Origin: Bacillota bacterium
Lineage (GTDB): Bacteria; Bacillota; Sulfobacillia; JAUYEF01
Length of the DNA stretch: 38,446 nucleotides
Reading direction: 5' to 3'
Assembly (NCBI GenBank): GCA_030691635.1
Contig: JAUYEF010000091.1
Span: forward strand, 1 to 38,446
The notes beneath the pieces were generated by a model that was given only the letters and a program-made list of their open reading frames with translations, searched no databases and had not been told where the DNA came from. Shown one piece after another: positions 7,784-15,507 of the stretch. Every line of letters starts with the position of its first letter. Within the stretch, counting starts at the first letter, position 1. A program made the translations under genes and the position numbers.

Positions 7784-8458
7784 ATGTTCGACCTGGTAAG
7801 AAAGTTCACGGAGATACCCGGCCCGCTCGGCTTCGAAGGCGACGTCGCGAGTGCGTTCAAAGTCGAGTTGGCGGCACTGGGTTTCGAGACACAGACGGCA
7901 CCTGCAGAGGCAGAAGACAGATGTGGAGTGGACCGATGTCTTCGTGGACCTGGGCCTTTCGTCGAGGGAAGAAGTCGAGGCCCTCGGGATTCACCCGGGC
8001 TGCCCTGTCATATTCGACCAGAAGACTCACCGGATGGGCAATCTCATCCAGGGCAAAGCGATGGACACGCGTGCCTGCCTTGCACAGATGATGCGGAGTT
8101 CGACCTTGCGGTCTGTCTCGAGGTGGGGCTGGCAGCAGACATCCCGACGGTGGGCTTGAGCCAGATGCCTGTCTCGCTGGGGAAAGGCCCCATCCTGGTC
8201 CATAAGGATGTGGGCATACACTACGATGAGAGGGTCCTGGGCCTGCTCGAAGAGGCTGCATCCCGCGCGGGCGTTCCGGTGCAGCACGCGGTGTTCTACG
8301 GGTTCGGGAGCGACAGGTCAGCGTTCATGAAGAGAGGTATCCCGGCCGCGCTGTTCGCGTTCCCGGCCAGGTACACTCACACCGCCAACGAGACATGCTC
8401 GCTCGACGACCTTGAATCGATGGTCAGGGTGCTCAGGAGTCTCTGCGAGGAACGGTGA
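7784..8458 (+). pseudogene. M42-family aminopeptidase, decayed (two frame changes, internal deletions)
   Basis: The remnant starts at an ATG 8 nt after GGAGG. Three homologous pieces remain. They are the N-terminus (MFDLVRKFTEIPGPLGFEGD) in frame 2, a middle block (DVFVDLGLSSREEVEALGI through GNLIQGKAMDTRACLA) in frame 0, and the C-terminus (FDLAVCLEVGLAADIPTVG through PARYTHTANETCSLDDL) back in frame 2. M42 enzymes are about 340-360 residues; only about 225 codons remain. The block that should hold the first metal-binding His (HMDE region) is missing between pieces 1 and 2. The block with the catalytic Glu-Glu pair is missing between pieces 2 and 3. The Asp of the later ALDV-like motif reads Glu (CLEV). 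The 231-aa track ORF bridges the frames by chance. The 3' end overlaps the convergent larA end by 26 bp. A sequencing error could explain frame changes but not the missing blocks. Confidence 0.85.
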
Positions 8459-9710
8459 TCGATCCTTCAGGCATCACGAGCACTCTGGCGCCCGGCCCTG
8501 CCATCGCGAGCGCTGTGCTTATCGCGTCCTGGACGCTCGCTACATGACGAAACCCGAGTTCACGAGCGACATCCGGTTGTAGGCTCGATAGAAGCCAGAC
8601 TGTTGCTCTGGCGAGCAGTTTCCCGACCGCGTAAGCTTTGTGCCCTCCAAGGACGAAGTTCGCCCTGAGGGCATTTTCGAGCGCCGGAAGAGTCCTGTAC
8701 CGTTTGGCCCAGTCGTGGTAAGTATCCGATCCGACGCCATCACAGCATTCCGCGAGGAACACGATGTGCCCTCCCGGCCTTGTAGCCTGGGCGGCATTAT
8801 CCAGGGTCTTCTGAGCCTGGTACATGTTGATGTCCTTTGGGTACCCGCCACAGCTCGCTATGACAAGGTCCGCTTCCCAGGGTAGGCTCACGCCGTTCAT
8901 TCGCTCCACCATCCGGCAGCCTGCCACGTGGGCTTTCTCCATGTCTCCACAGAACACGCCCGCGAACTCGTGCTGCTCGTTGAGCACCATATTCACAAGG
9001 AAGCCGCCGCCGGTTATCCTGGCCGCCTCAAGCAGGTCGAGGTGCAGCGGGTTCCCGTCGAGTCTGCCGATCTCGGCGCCTTCGCAGAGCATCATCGCGT
9101 GATTTCTCTGGATCGTCTCATGGCCCGCGACGCCGGGCACGAGCGCTTTCCTGCCGCCTCCGAAACCGGCCATGAAGTGGTGGACGATGCTTCCAGTGAG
9201 GATCCGGAGTCCTGCCTCACTTACAGTCCTGTTCAGCCATACCGGTGTACCGCGCGTCGTCGTGCCGTGATAGACCAGCGATGCTTGGTCGCAAGCGACA
9301 TGGTTTATGCATCTAACCCGCTTCCGTGAAGACTCGCCGATCACCTGGTCCATTTCGCAGTCTGACAGTGGCCTGTGGCTCCCGCAGGCGAAAACCACCG
9401 TCACCTGGGCATCAGGCACGCCGGCTTCGTTCAGGTAGTCCAGGAGCAGGTGTATGAATCGCTCGGAGTTTGCGAGTCGCGTGGGGTCGTTGACGATGAT
9501 CACGACGGGCCTTGACCCGTTCTGCCGTGCAAGGTCCTTGAGGGGCGGGCTCGCGATGGGGTCGTCGAGTGCGTGGAGGAACTCCTGCCGGAAGTTCCTC
9601 ACCGGAGGCAGGTCGTTAGGCATCAAGAAAACTGTATTGACCGCATCCGGTATCGTGATGGAAACCGTGCCCTGCCCGTATCTCAAGTTCACTGAGCCCA
9701 CCAGTCTCAC
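8433..9710 (-). CDS. larA: LarA-type nickel-dependent lactate racemase family protein
   Basis: This 425-residue protein belongs to the LarA/DUF2088 family. LarA interconverts D- and L-lactate with a covalently bound Ni-pincer (NPN) cofactor; relatives act on other 2-hydroxyacids. The catalytic residues known from Lactiplantibacillus LarA (His108, His174, Lys184, His200) all appear here with a constant offset of +4: His112 (FACGSHRP), His178 (GSIVHHFMAG), Lys188 (GFGGGRKALVPG) and His204 (TIQRNH). Asp75-Pro-Thr-Arg matches the N-terminal phosphate-side motif. It starts at GTG overlapping the DUF1893 stop as GTGA, so translation is coupled. It is the last gene of the seven-gene redox operon. 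The cofactor biosynthesis genes larB/larC/larE are not in the window. The substrate is uncertain. Confidence 0.9.
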   Translation of the reverse strand: MRLVGSVNLRYGQGTVSITIPDAVNTVFLMPNDLPPVRNFRQEFLHALDDPIASPPLKDLARQNGSRPVVIIVNDPTRLANSERFIHLLLDYLNEAGVPDAQVTVVFACGSHRPLSDCEMDQVIGESSRKRVRCINHVACDQASLVYHGTTTRGTPVWLNRTVSEAGLRILTGSIVHHFMAGFGGGRKALVPGVAGHETIQRNHAMMLCEGAEIGRLDGNPLHLDLLEAARITGGGFLVNMVLNEQHEFAGVFCGDMEKAHVAGCRMVERMNGVSLPWEADLVIASCGGYPKDINMYQAQKTLDNAAQATRPGGHIVFLAECCDGVGSDTYHDWAKRYRTLPALENALRANFVLGGHKAYAVGKLLARATVWLLSSLQPDVARELGFRHVASVQDAISTALAMAGPGARVLVMPEGSITVPRRDS

Positions 9711-10144
9711 CCCCGCGGGACCATCTGGAGTTTCTCTCTCATGGCGACGATGAATTCGCCAGGGTCGTCAAAACCCAGGCTAATCTGCTCTATGGGACAC
9801 ATGCCGTCACCGGTCCTGTTGATAATATACTCCACCAGGCGATTATACGTATGTCTGACCCCGGCCGCTTCCAGCACCTCTCTCCCGTGGGCGCTCATGA
9901 CGATTCCGTGCACGACCGCGGCGCCCGAGGCGCTGAGCAGCAGGGCTGCCGCGCGGCCCAGCACCTTATCCGCGACTGACGAGCCTCTCGACTCCTCTCC
10001 CACCTCATCGAGCGCCTCGATGAGCGGCCTGACAGTATGCCCTATCCGAGTCGTCAGCAGCCTGCCGCCCTTGGCTATAGCAACGCTGGCTCCTTCGCCG
10101 ACTGCGTGGATAGCTATTTCGAGATCTTGGGTCGTTTTCTGCAC
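9707..10144 (-). CDS. DUF1893 domain protein
   Basis: This 145-residue protein resembles DUF1893, a small domain placed near deaminase-like folds. The N-terminal part has AKGGRLLTTRIGHTVRPLIEAL. It is followed by the strongly conserved block SVADKVLGRAAALLL and the C-terminal INRTGDGMCPIEQISLGFDDP. No biochemical role is established to my knowledge. The GTG start lies 6 nt after AGGAGG; a nearer ATG is out of frame. The gene sits 60 bp after the Cys-rich unknown protein and its stop overlaps the LarA start, placing it firmly in the operon. Confidence 0.85.
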   Translation of the reverse strand: MQKTTQDLEIAIHAVGEGASVAIAKGGRLLTTRIGHTVRPLIEALDEVGEESRGSSVADKVLGRAAALLLSASGAAVVHGIVMSAHGREVLEAAGVRHTYNRLVEYIINRTGDGMCPIEQISLGFDDPGEFIVAMREKLQMVPRG

Positions 10145-10204
10145 GCCATGCCTCCTGCCAGCTCTGCGGGCCTCACAGCATCAGGGCCTGACCCGCGCGT
10201 GTGA

Positions 10205-10843
10205 TCACCAGTCGAACGTCGTCACGGCGGCCAGCTCCTTGAGCAGTTCTGCCGCTCTAGCTGGGTTGAAGACCCCGCACTCGCACGGCTTCGCGATGGT
10301 CTTCGCGGCCTGTGCGGGCGTGGCCCGGCCTCTCTTGATATCCAATATACCCTTTGAGACCAGGTTTGCCGACACCATACCGTGGCCGCACATAGTGGTG
10401 ACCTGGAGCATTCCGGGGGGCGCAAGCTTGGAAACCTTCCCTTTGATCCCCAGCGAATGCTCGACGGTGTGTGCCTCAAGGCCGGCGGCGCAAAGGCACT
10501 TTCCGACCTCATCGAACAGCCCGGACACGATGACAGAAACGCCGAGGTCTCGCTCCCGCAACAGAGACAGGACCTTTGCGACGGCGCCCGGATTGTCGAA
10601 GACGGCATGGACGATCGAAGTGTCCTGTACCCTTGAGATGATTTCCTCAGGAGAGACCTTCTGCATGTTGCCAGTCTTGATATCTCCCATGTTGACGGGG
10701 CCGCATGAAAGCGCGATGCGGAGAAACTCGGCCAGCTTGGGCGCCGAGCCCACGTGGTTTATTTCCTTGGCGGACATGGAGAACACGATGAAGTCACGCC
10801 CGAGGCTCTGCGCCGTCCCCCGCCTGTGCAGTGTGTGGGACAT
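10205..10843 (-). CDS. Cys-rich conserved protein of unknown function
   Basis: This 212-residue soluble protein belongs to no family I can name with confidence. It contains three short cysteine motifs: GKCLCAAG, TTMCGHGMVS and KPCECGVFNPARA. The last two flank the segment SANLVSKGILDIKRG. Five cysteines in CxC/C/CxC arrangement plus a neighbouring His suggest a metal or Fe-S site, but this is inference. The ATG immediately follows the stop of the upstream 4Fe-4S gene (TAGATG) and has GGAGGT 10 nt upstream. Tight packing with that gene suggests the two proteins work together. Confidence 0.8.
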   Translation of the reverse strand: MSHTLHRRGTAQSLGRDFIVFSMSAKEINHVGSAPKLAEFLRIALSCGPVNMGDIKTGNMQKVSPEEIISRVQDTSIVHAVFDNPGAVAKVLSLLRERDLGVSVIVSGLFDEVGKCLCAAGLEAHTVEHSLGIKGKVSKLAPPGMLQVTTMCGHGMVSANLVSKGILDIKRGRATPAQAAKTIAKPCECGVFNPARAAELLKELAAVTTFDW

Positions 10844-11590
10844 CTACGAGCGCACCTCCCCCACCTTGTCGCCGTCAACTCGCGGCCTGCCGAGGCCGAC
10901 ATTCGTCTTGCCGTTGTGATAGGGGCTCTCGCCCATGTCGAACACTGTGTCGAGCACATTGCTTTCCGGCACGTTCCGGTATACAAGGTCCACTGAGATC
11001 ACGGTATCGACCTGTCCGGCCAGAGCCCGGATCGCTCCCAGCACCTCGGCGGTCCTTTCAGCCGGCAGCAGAAACTCGATGATCGCCGAGAGCACTTTCT
11101 CCCGTGCGACTTCTGGGAGGCAGTCGCCCGTCACAGGATCGAGCAACGTCGTCAGCGGGTTCTTGGGTTCCAGCGATATGCCCATCCGCTTCAGCGCCCT
11201 GCCCACAATGCCTGCGTCGGCGAGCCTTGCGCCCACGCCGGGCCTGCCGAGCTCGACGCTCATGCCGACGAACCCTGGCGGAAAACGCCCCGTGACCTCG
11301 TTTGTCTTCATCTCCTCAGTCCCGCGCCCCGGCACCTTCGTCTCCTTGTGCTCGATGAGCGGGTTTGAGAAGGTTCCCCTGACTGAACGAGGCCATGCTG
11401 CTTCGGGCGCATAGATGGCCTCGAGGCCGCACACCTTGGATCTTTCGCATACTCCGCAGTCGACACACTCATCTTCGTCGACCTGCGATACGACCTTGCC
11501 GCCCAGGAGGCGCACAAAGCCGGTGCACGACATGGTGCAGTATTCATGGCACCGGCCGCAGCCGGAGCATTTTGCCTCGTCGATCCTCAC
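10844..11590 (-). CDS. Two-[4Fe-4S]-cluster protein with an unknown C-terminal domain
   Basis: This 248-residue protein begins with a ferredoxin-like domain. Cys8/11/14/18 (CSGCGRCHEYC) form one site and Cys42/45/48/54 (CVDCGVCERSKVC) a second, with an extra Cys22. About 190 residues follow, including the conserved-looking segments GFVGMSVELGRPGVGARLAD and DPVTGDCLPEVAREKVLSA. I do not recognise this C-terminal domain. The GTG start overlaps the FAD oxidoreductase stop as GTGA, indicating translational coupling. It is probably an electron carrier or Fe-S-dependent adaptor between the oxidoreductase and the Cys-rich protein encoded next. Confidence 0.85.
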   Translation of the reverse strand: MRIDEAKCSGCGRCHEYCTMSCTGFVRLLGGKVVSQVDEDECVDCGVCERSKVCGLEAIYAPEAAWPRSVRGTFSNPLIEHKETKVPGRGTEEMKTNEVTGRFPPGFVGMSVELGRPGVGARLADAGIVGRALKRMGISLEPKNPLTTLLDPVTGDCLPEVAREKVLSAIIEFLLPAERTAEVLGAIRALAGQVDTVISVDLVYRNVPESNVLDTVFDMGESPYHNGKTNVGLGRPRVDGDKVGEVRS

Positions 11591-12918
11591 TCTTTACGCC
11601 CTTTCACCATGACCTTGCCGGTGCCCGGGTCCGGCGCAAGCGCCTGCGGTGCAGTGATGACGCTGAACGGTCCCGGATATCCGGCCACTGAGAGGTCCAG
11701 GCCGGCTGCCGTTTCGCCGAGCCTTTCGATCAAGCCGCCAAGTCCCGAAGGCTCTGTCGCCTGGAAGTAGCCCGAGACACGATGACCACGGACGACGGCG
11801 TAGCGGTAATCGCCACCCGGCTCGCCGGATTCGAGCACCCTGTCCCCCTCGCGCGGGACTAGGTCCCCGAACGAGCACGCCACACGCGGCATGGCAGGCA
11901 CGGAATCCGCTGTACCGGCCATTCCTTCACACGAAACCGCAAATGTGTGCCACCCGGTGCTCGGGGGCGTCTCGGCCGGCACGCCGACCGCAACCAGGCC
12001 CGCGACCTTCCCCTGGACTGAAGCGTGATGCCAGAGTCCGGCGCTACGGCTCTCGCCGGAGGTGTGGGCGACTGCCGCGCAGTCGCCTGCAGCAAGAATG
12101 CTCGGGTCGCTCGTGCGCTGGCTTGTGTCGACCAGGATACCCCTGTCGCACACCCGGAGCCCGGCATCACGTGCGAGAGCGACGTCCGGGCTCATGCCCG
12201 TGCAGTCCAGGCAAAGGTCGAAGCCGGTGGTCTCCGGGGCGTGGCCGCGGACCTGTACAGAGACCTCCCAGGTATCCCCGGCCTTCCGGACCGAGTCTAT
12301 GAGCGCGGCGGTATGCACGGATGCTCCCCATTTCCTCATGCATGTCTCTAGAAAATCCGCAAACCTCGGCGGTGTTCGACCGGGTAAGATCTGCCTTTCG
12401 CGTTCGAAGACTGTGACCTTCATCCCGGCCCGGATGAGCGCGGTAGCCATGTGCAGGCCAAGAAAGCCGCCGCCGGTAACTGCCGCGGTCTTGCCCTCGG
12501 TCACAAGAGCTTTGACCCGGTCCGCGTCATCAAGGGTCCAGACCGGTTGTCCAAAACGGTGGGACGGTGTCGCGCCGACAGCCAGGATCAGCGCCTCATA
12601 GGGCACTTCCGCGCGCCCCGTGGGTCCGGTGGCCAGAACGGTGCGGGCCGCCCTGTCGATAGAGACCACAGTCGTGCCGAGGAGTTGCGTGAATTCCGGC
12701 CGGGCATCACCCGTGTCTGGCCGCGTCGCAGCGGGCCTGGCCAGGAATGCCTTCGCACGGTCTACCTGGCCGGAGATGTATTTTGGCAGAGCGACCTTGG
12801 AGTAGGGCTCGTCGCTCTCGCGAGATATCAAGGTGACGGTCGCACGCACCTCGCTCGAAAGAATTGCGTCATGCGCGGATGCGGCGGCAGCGCCTGAGCC
12901 TACGATAATGACCCTCAT
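11587..12918 (-). CDS. FAD-dependent NAD(P)H oxidoreductase (FNOR / rubredoxin reductase-like)
   Basis: This is a 443-residue pyridine nucleotide-disulfide oxidoreductase-fold flavoprotein. It has an N-terminal FAD-binding Rossmann motif (VIIVGSGAAAASAHDAI), the segment PYSKVALPKYISG typical of NADH:rubredoxin-type reductases, an NAD(P)-binding motif (AAVTGGGFLGLHMATAL) and the second FAD motif (ILAAGDCAAV). I start it at the ATG that overlaps the CooS-like stop as ATGA; the track GTG four codons earlier has no ribosome binding site. Genes of this type follow cooS-cooF in some Clostridia, where electrons pass between CO dehydrogenase, polyferredoxin and NAD(P). Here the same partner order is kept although the CooS-like protein has lost its catalytic cluster. 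Confidence 0.9.
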   Translation of the reverse strand: MRVIIVGSGAAAASAHDAILSSEVRATVTLISRESDEPYSKVALPKYISGQVDRAKAFLARPAATRPDTGDARPEFTQLLGTTVVSIDRAARTVLATGPTGRAEVPYEALILAVGATPSHRFGQPVWTLDDADRVKALVTEGKTAAVTGGGFLGLHMATALIRAGMKVTVFERERQILPGRTPPRFADFLETCMRKWGASVHTAALIDSVRKAGDTWEVSVQVRGHAPETTGFDLCLDCTGMSPDVALARDAGLRVCDRGILVDTSQRTSDPSILAAGDCAAVAHTSGESRSAGLWHHASVQGKVAGLVAVGVPAETPPSTGWHTFAVSCEGMAGTADSVPAMPRVACSFGDLVPREGDRVLESGEPGGDYRYAVVRGHRVSGYFQATEPSGLGGLIERLGETAAGLDLSVAGYPGPFSVITAPQALAPDPGTGKVMVKGRKE

Positions 12919-14279
12919 TTCGGAGACCACGTCGTGGACGGCATGGAGACCAGCTTGTCCCAGATAATTTCCAGCGGCTCTTCAGAGGCGTAGTTGACCA
13001 GCGGGAGTCCTGAGCCCCCGTTCCAGCCGAGGACAGCAGCGAGTCCCGGTCCCCAGACCGGCAGCACGGTCCCGAGGTAGGTGGGAGCCCCGAGACTCGC
13101 GAACTCCAGCGCCAGGGCGATGTCCCTCGTCCTGGTGGCCTCGGGCAGGGCCACGAACACAGGACGGGTGAACGCCCTGTCCCTCAACAAAGCAAGCGCC
13201 CATCCGACTCCGGCGGGGTTGTCGGCGGGGACGCATCGTCCGCCCGACCCCATCAGCCCGACCTCTCCCAGCACCGAAGCGGAGTCACCCAGAGCCAGCA
13301 CAGTGAAGCCGGCCTTGAGAGCCATTTCGGTGATCCGTATCGTGCTTTCACCGCAAGTCCTCTTCACACCGAGGCCTCCGGTTACGATCAAGTAGCCGGC
13401 CGAGGGCTCTTCGAAACCATCCCACTCCACAACACGGCCTGTGAGAGGCACGGGTGGGTAGTCCGAGAAATGTCGCTTGGCCGCTCTTACCACATCGCCG
13501 GTACGGAAATTGGACGCGTAGAACACCGGAGCCTGGACATCGAGGTCTTCCTGCGCCATCACGCGGGCGTACGACCTGTCGCCTGTGATGACCGCGTCCA
13601 CCCCACCGGCCAGCACGACCGTTCCGGCCAGCGACGACGGGCATATGACAGGCAGGCCCACGGAGAAGCCGTCCCTCTCCCCGCCCGACAGCACGCACTC
13701 AAGGCCCGTGTCCGCAAGGCTTTCGGCCATGGACCGCGCCACCGTCCCTGAGAGCCCGTCGAGCAACACGGCGGGCCGCAAGGGGTTCCTCGCACCAAGA
13801 CCGCACCGTACTCGCCCTGTGCCCAGCGCGGGCTCAGCGTCTGCTTCGTTGCCCTCGGTAACCGCCGTGGCCAACGCGGCATCGCGCAGAGTCGCTCCGA
13901 GCGCTCCCATGTCCATCCTATAGCGTGAGACCATGGATATCAGGCTCAAGACCGGCGCCGGGACTGTATCCGTGCCCGGCAGCCTATCGTCGATACCGGC
14001 AAGACGCCTTATGAAACCGCGGGCGGCCGTCAGCGCGAGCCAGGCGCCCGCCATCTCCAGAGGGGTTCTCCCGCAGACACCGAACCTCGAACCCTTGCCG
14101 AGAGGGTCGCAGTGACATGGGCCGTCAAGACAGTCGTGGCAGAACAGGCCGCTCGACGCAAGCCTATTCTGCGGTACGATTCTCTCGTATCGCTCCCATG
14201 CCGTGTGCACACCAAGGGAAAACAGGCGCTCGAACAACGGCTGGTAGCCGTCCAGAGCGACCTTCATCCTCGTCTTCAT
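12915..14279 (-). CDS. Short CooS/CO-dehydrogenase-like protein lacking the Ni-Fe C-cluster
   Basis: The protein has 454 residues, against about 630-640 for Ni-CO dehydrogenases. The N-terminus aligns well with CooS (GVHTAWERYERIVPQ, CHDCLDGPCHCDP, GVCGRTP). Cys47/50/55/69 have exactly the 3/5/14 spacing of the B-cluster ligands of Carboxydothermus CODH-II (48/51/56/70). The two D-cluster cysteines are Asn38 and Phe46 here. The His relay region (LALTAARGFIRRL) contains no His. The C-cluster ligands are replaced: the His site reads VLLDGLSG, and the later Cys motifs read LSGGERDGF, VITGDRSYA, IVTGGLGVKR, LALGDSA and FVALPEATR. CO oxidation is therefore unlikely; one [4Fe-4S] cluster and a CODH-like fold remain. 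The ATG follows the CooF-like stop directly, with GGAGGT 9 nt upstream. Survey papers mention shortened mini-CooS proteins; whether this belongs to them needs a tree. Confidence 0.85.
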   Translation of the reverse strand: MKTRMKVALDGYQPLFERLFSLGVHTAWERYERIVPQNRLASSGLFCHDCLDGPCHCDPLGKGSRFGVCGRTPLEMAGAWLALTAARGFIRRLAGIDDRLPGTDTVPAPVLSLISMVSRYRMDMGALGATLRDAALATAVTEGNEADAEPALGTGRVRCGLGARNPLRPAVLLDGLSGTVARSMAESLADTGLECVLSGGERDGFSVGLPVICPSSLAGTVVLAGGVDAVITGDRSYARVMAQEDLDVQAPVFYASNFRTGDVVRAAKRHFSDYPPVPLTGRVVEWDGFEEPSAGYLIVTGGLGVKRTCGESTIRITEMALKAGFTVLALGDSASVLGEVGLMGSGGRCVPADNPAGVGWALALLRDRAFTRPVFVALPEATRTRDIALALEFASLGAPTYLGTVLPVWGPGLAAVLGWNGGSGLPLVNYASEEPLEIIWDKLVSMPSTTWSPK

Positions 14280-14747
14280 CTATGAGTTACCTCCGCTGGA
14301 TCTGGAGCTTTCGGTCGCGTCGTCATATGTGATGGCGCCCGTCGGACACGCGTCCGCGCAGGCCGGTGTTTCGCGGTTGGGGCACATGTCGCACTTCAGC
14401 ACCCGGCTACGGTCGTTCGACTGCCAGCATGCGTTGTACGGGCAGGAAGCGACGCACATGAAGCACTGTATGCAGGCAGCATCGTCATATACGACCATGC
14501 CATAGCCATCACGGTGCATCGCACGCGTAGGGCATGCGATCACACATGCCGCAGGATCACAGTGCCGGCAATGCACCGGCATCGAGCCACCAGCATGCTC
14601 CGCAAGATACAGGCGGGGCAAGGGCTTCGGGTTTTCGTCCTGCGCGCCCAGCAGGTTTTTCGACAGGGAGTGCCTGTCAACCACGCATGCGAGCAGGCAG
14701 TTCCTGCATGCCACGCATAGATCCGGATCGACGACCAGCCTGCCCAA
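14280..14747 (-). CDS. CooF/HycB-like polyferredoxin, four [4Fe-4S] sites
   Basis: This 155-residue electron-transfer protein has four cysteine quartets: CVACRNCLLAC near residue 11, CRHCDPAACVIACP, CIQCFMCVASCP and CDMCPNRETPACADACP. This is the DMSO-reductase-beta/HycB/CooF pattern. CooF carries electrons from CO dehydrogenase to hydrogenases or oxidoreductases. The start is TTG, 7 nt after GAAGGGG, giving the usual LGRLVVDPDLC beginning; the track start six codons earlier lacks a site. It is the first gene of the seven-gene operon. It probably feeds or drains the single cluster of the CooS-like protein. Confidence 0.88.
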   Translation of the reverse strand: MGRLVVDPDLCVACRNCLLACVVDRHSLSKNLLGAQDENPKPLPRLYLAEHAGGSMPVHCRHCDPAACVIACPTRAMHRDGYGMVVYDDAACIQCFMCVASCPYNACWQSNDRSRVLKCDMCPNRETPACADACPTGAITYDDATESSRSSGGNS

Positions 14748-14788
14748 ATGTGCACCCCTTCGCAAATGTTGTCATCAACCAGAACGTG

Positions 14789-14854
14789 CCTGTCTTCGCG
14801 GCCTGCGCCGGTCTTTCCTCTGAAAGCGTCTTTATGCTATAAGTAGAAGACAGG
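14789..14854. promoter_or_regulatory. Inverted repeat CCTGTCTTC / GAAGACAGG in the divergent promoter region
   Basis: A perfect 9-bp inverted repeat (14789-14797 and 14846-14854) with 48 nt between arms lies between the divergent CooF-like operon and the nucleotidase gene. A plus-strand -10-like TATAAG (about 14838-14843) sits just before the right arm. This could be two half-sites for one regulator of both directions. Confidence 0.4.
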
Positions 14855-14901
14855 AGTCCCCGAACGGGGGCTTGCTGCCTTCTTCCTGGGGAGGGGTTGT
14901 C

Positions 14902-15444
14902 TTGGTCATCGGACTCGACTGCGACGGCATACTTTCAGACCTGATGCCCTACTGGCTGTCCTTCTACAATTCGGAGTACGATGACAACCTCCAGGTCAGG
15001 GACTGCACTGTCTGGGAGACTCATAGCGTGGTCAAGCCCGAATGCGGAGTGAAGGTCTACGACTACCTGAAGATGCCTGGTTTCTGGCGCGACCTGCCGC
15101 TCATGCCCGGCGCCGCCGAAGGAGTGCGGAGGCTCGCTGCCATGGGGCACGAGCTCGTAGTGGTCACAGATACGCCTCCGCAAGGAGTCGCCGACCGGCT
15201 ATCGTGGCTGCAGGAGCATTTTCCGGTCATCCCGCGATCGAACCTGGTGGTCACGCGCAGGAAAGACCTCGTCCTGGTCGACCTGCTCGTGGACGACGCG
15301 CCCCACCATGTGAGACGCGCCAGGGGGCCGGCTGTGCTCTTCGATCACCCGTACAACCAGGACGTGCCAGGCCCCCGGGTCAAGAACTGGGATGAACTAC
15401 TGGCCTATGTGAGTGAGATGGACGCGCGTCAAAAAGCGGGCTGA
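14902..15444 (+). CDS. HAD-family 5'(3')-nucleotidase-like phosphatase
   Basis: This 180-residue protein is related to NT5C-type deoxyribonucleotidases. Motif I is GLDCDGILSD (nucleophile Asp and acid/base Asp), motif II is ELVVVTDTPP, a basic RRKD precedes motif IV, and motif IV is LLVDDAPHH. It probably dephosphorylates a nucleotide or another small phosphoester in the cytoplasm. The start is TTG, 5 nt after GGGGAGGGG; the track TTG ten codons upstream has no site. It is transcribed alone, divergent from the CooF-like operon and convergent with copA. A small CCCCG-AA-CGGGG hairpin lies in the leader. Confidence 0.85.
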   Translation: MVIGLDCDGILSDLMPYWLSFYNSEYDDNLQVRDCTVWETHSVVKPECGVKVYDYLKMPGFWRDLPLMPGAAEGVRRLAAMGHELVVVTDTPPQGVADRLSWLQEHFPVIPRSNLVVTRRKDLVLVDLLVDDAPHHVRRARGPAVLFDHPYNQDVPGPRVKNWDELLAYVSEMDARQKAG

Positions 15445-15455
15445 AATCCTGCGCG

Positions 15456-15476
15456 AAAAGGGGCTGTCCCACAGCC
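15456..15476 (-). terminator. Intrinsic terminator of copA
   Basis: On the minus strand the sequence reads GGCTGT-GGG-ACAGCC-CCTTTT, a 6-bp stem with a short T-run, 32 bp past the copA stop. It may also serve the convergent nucleotidase gene. Confidence 0.6.
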
Positions 15477-15507
15477 TGCCCCGGCCTTGCCTCGGCCCGC
15501 CCATCTT

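Noticed and set aside
7763-8458. Intact 231-aa M42 peptidase
   Set aside because: The middle section in this frame (RCLRGPGPFVEG...) is not M42-like; the real homology is in another frame and key blocks are missing.
9741-10919. 392-aa plus-strand ORF
   Set aside because: Antisense to DUF1893, the Cys-rich gene and the 4Fe-4S gene; Ser/Pro/Thr-rich composition typical of a reverse-strand shadow.
12915-14279. Functional CO dehydrogenase (cooS)
   Set aside because: C-cluster and D-cluster ligands are absent and the protein is about 180 residues short.
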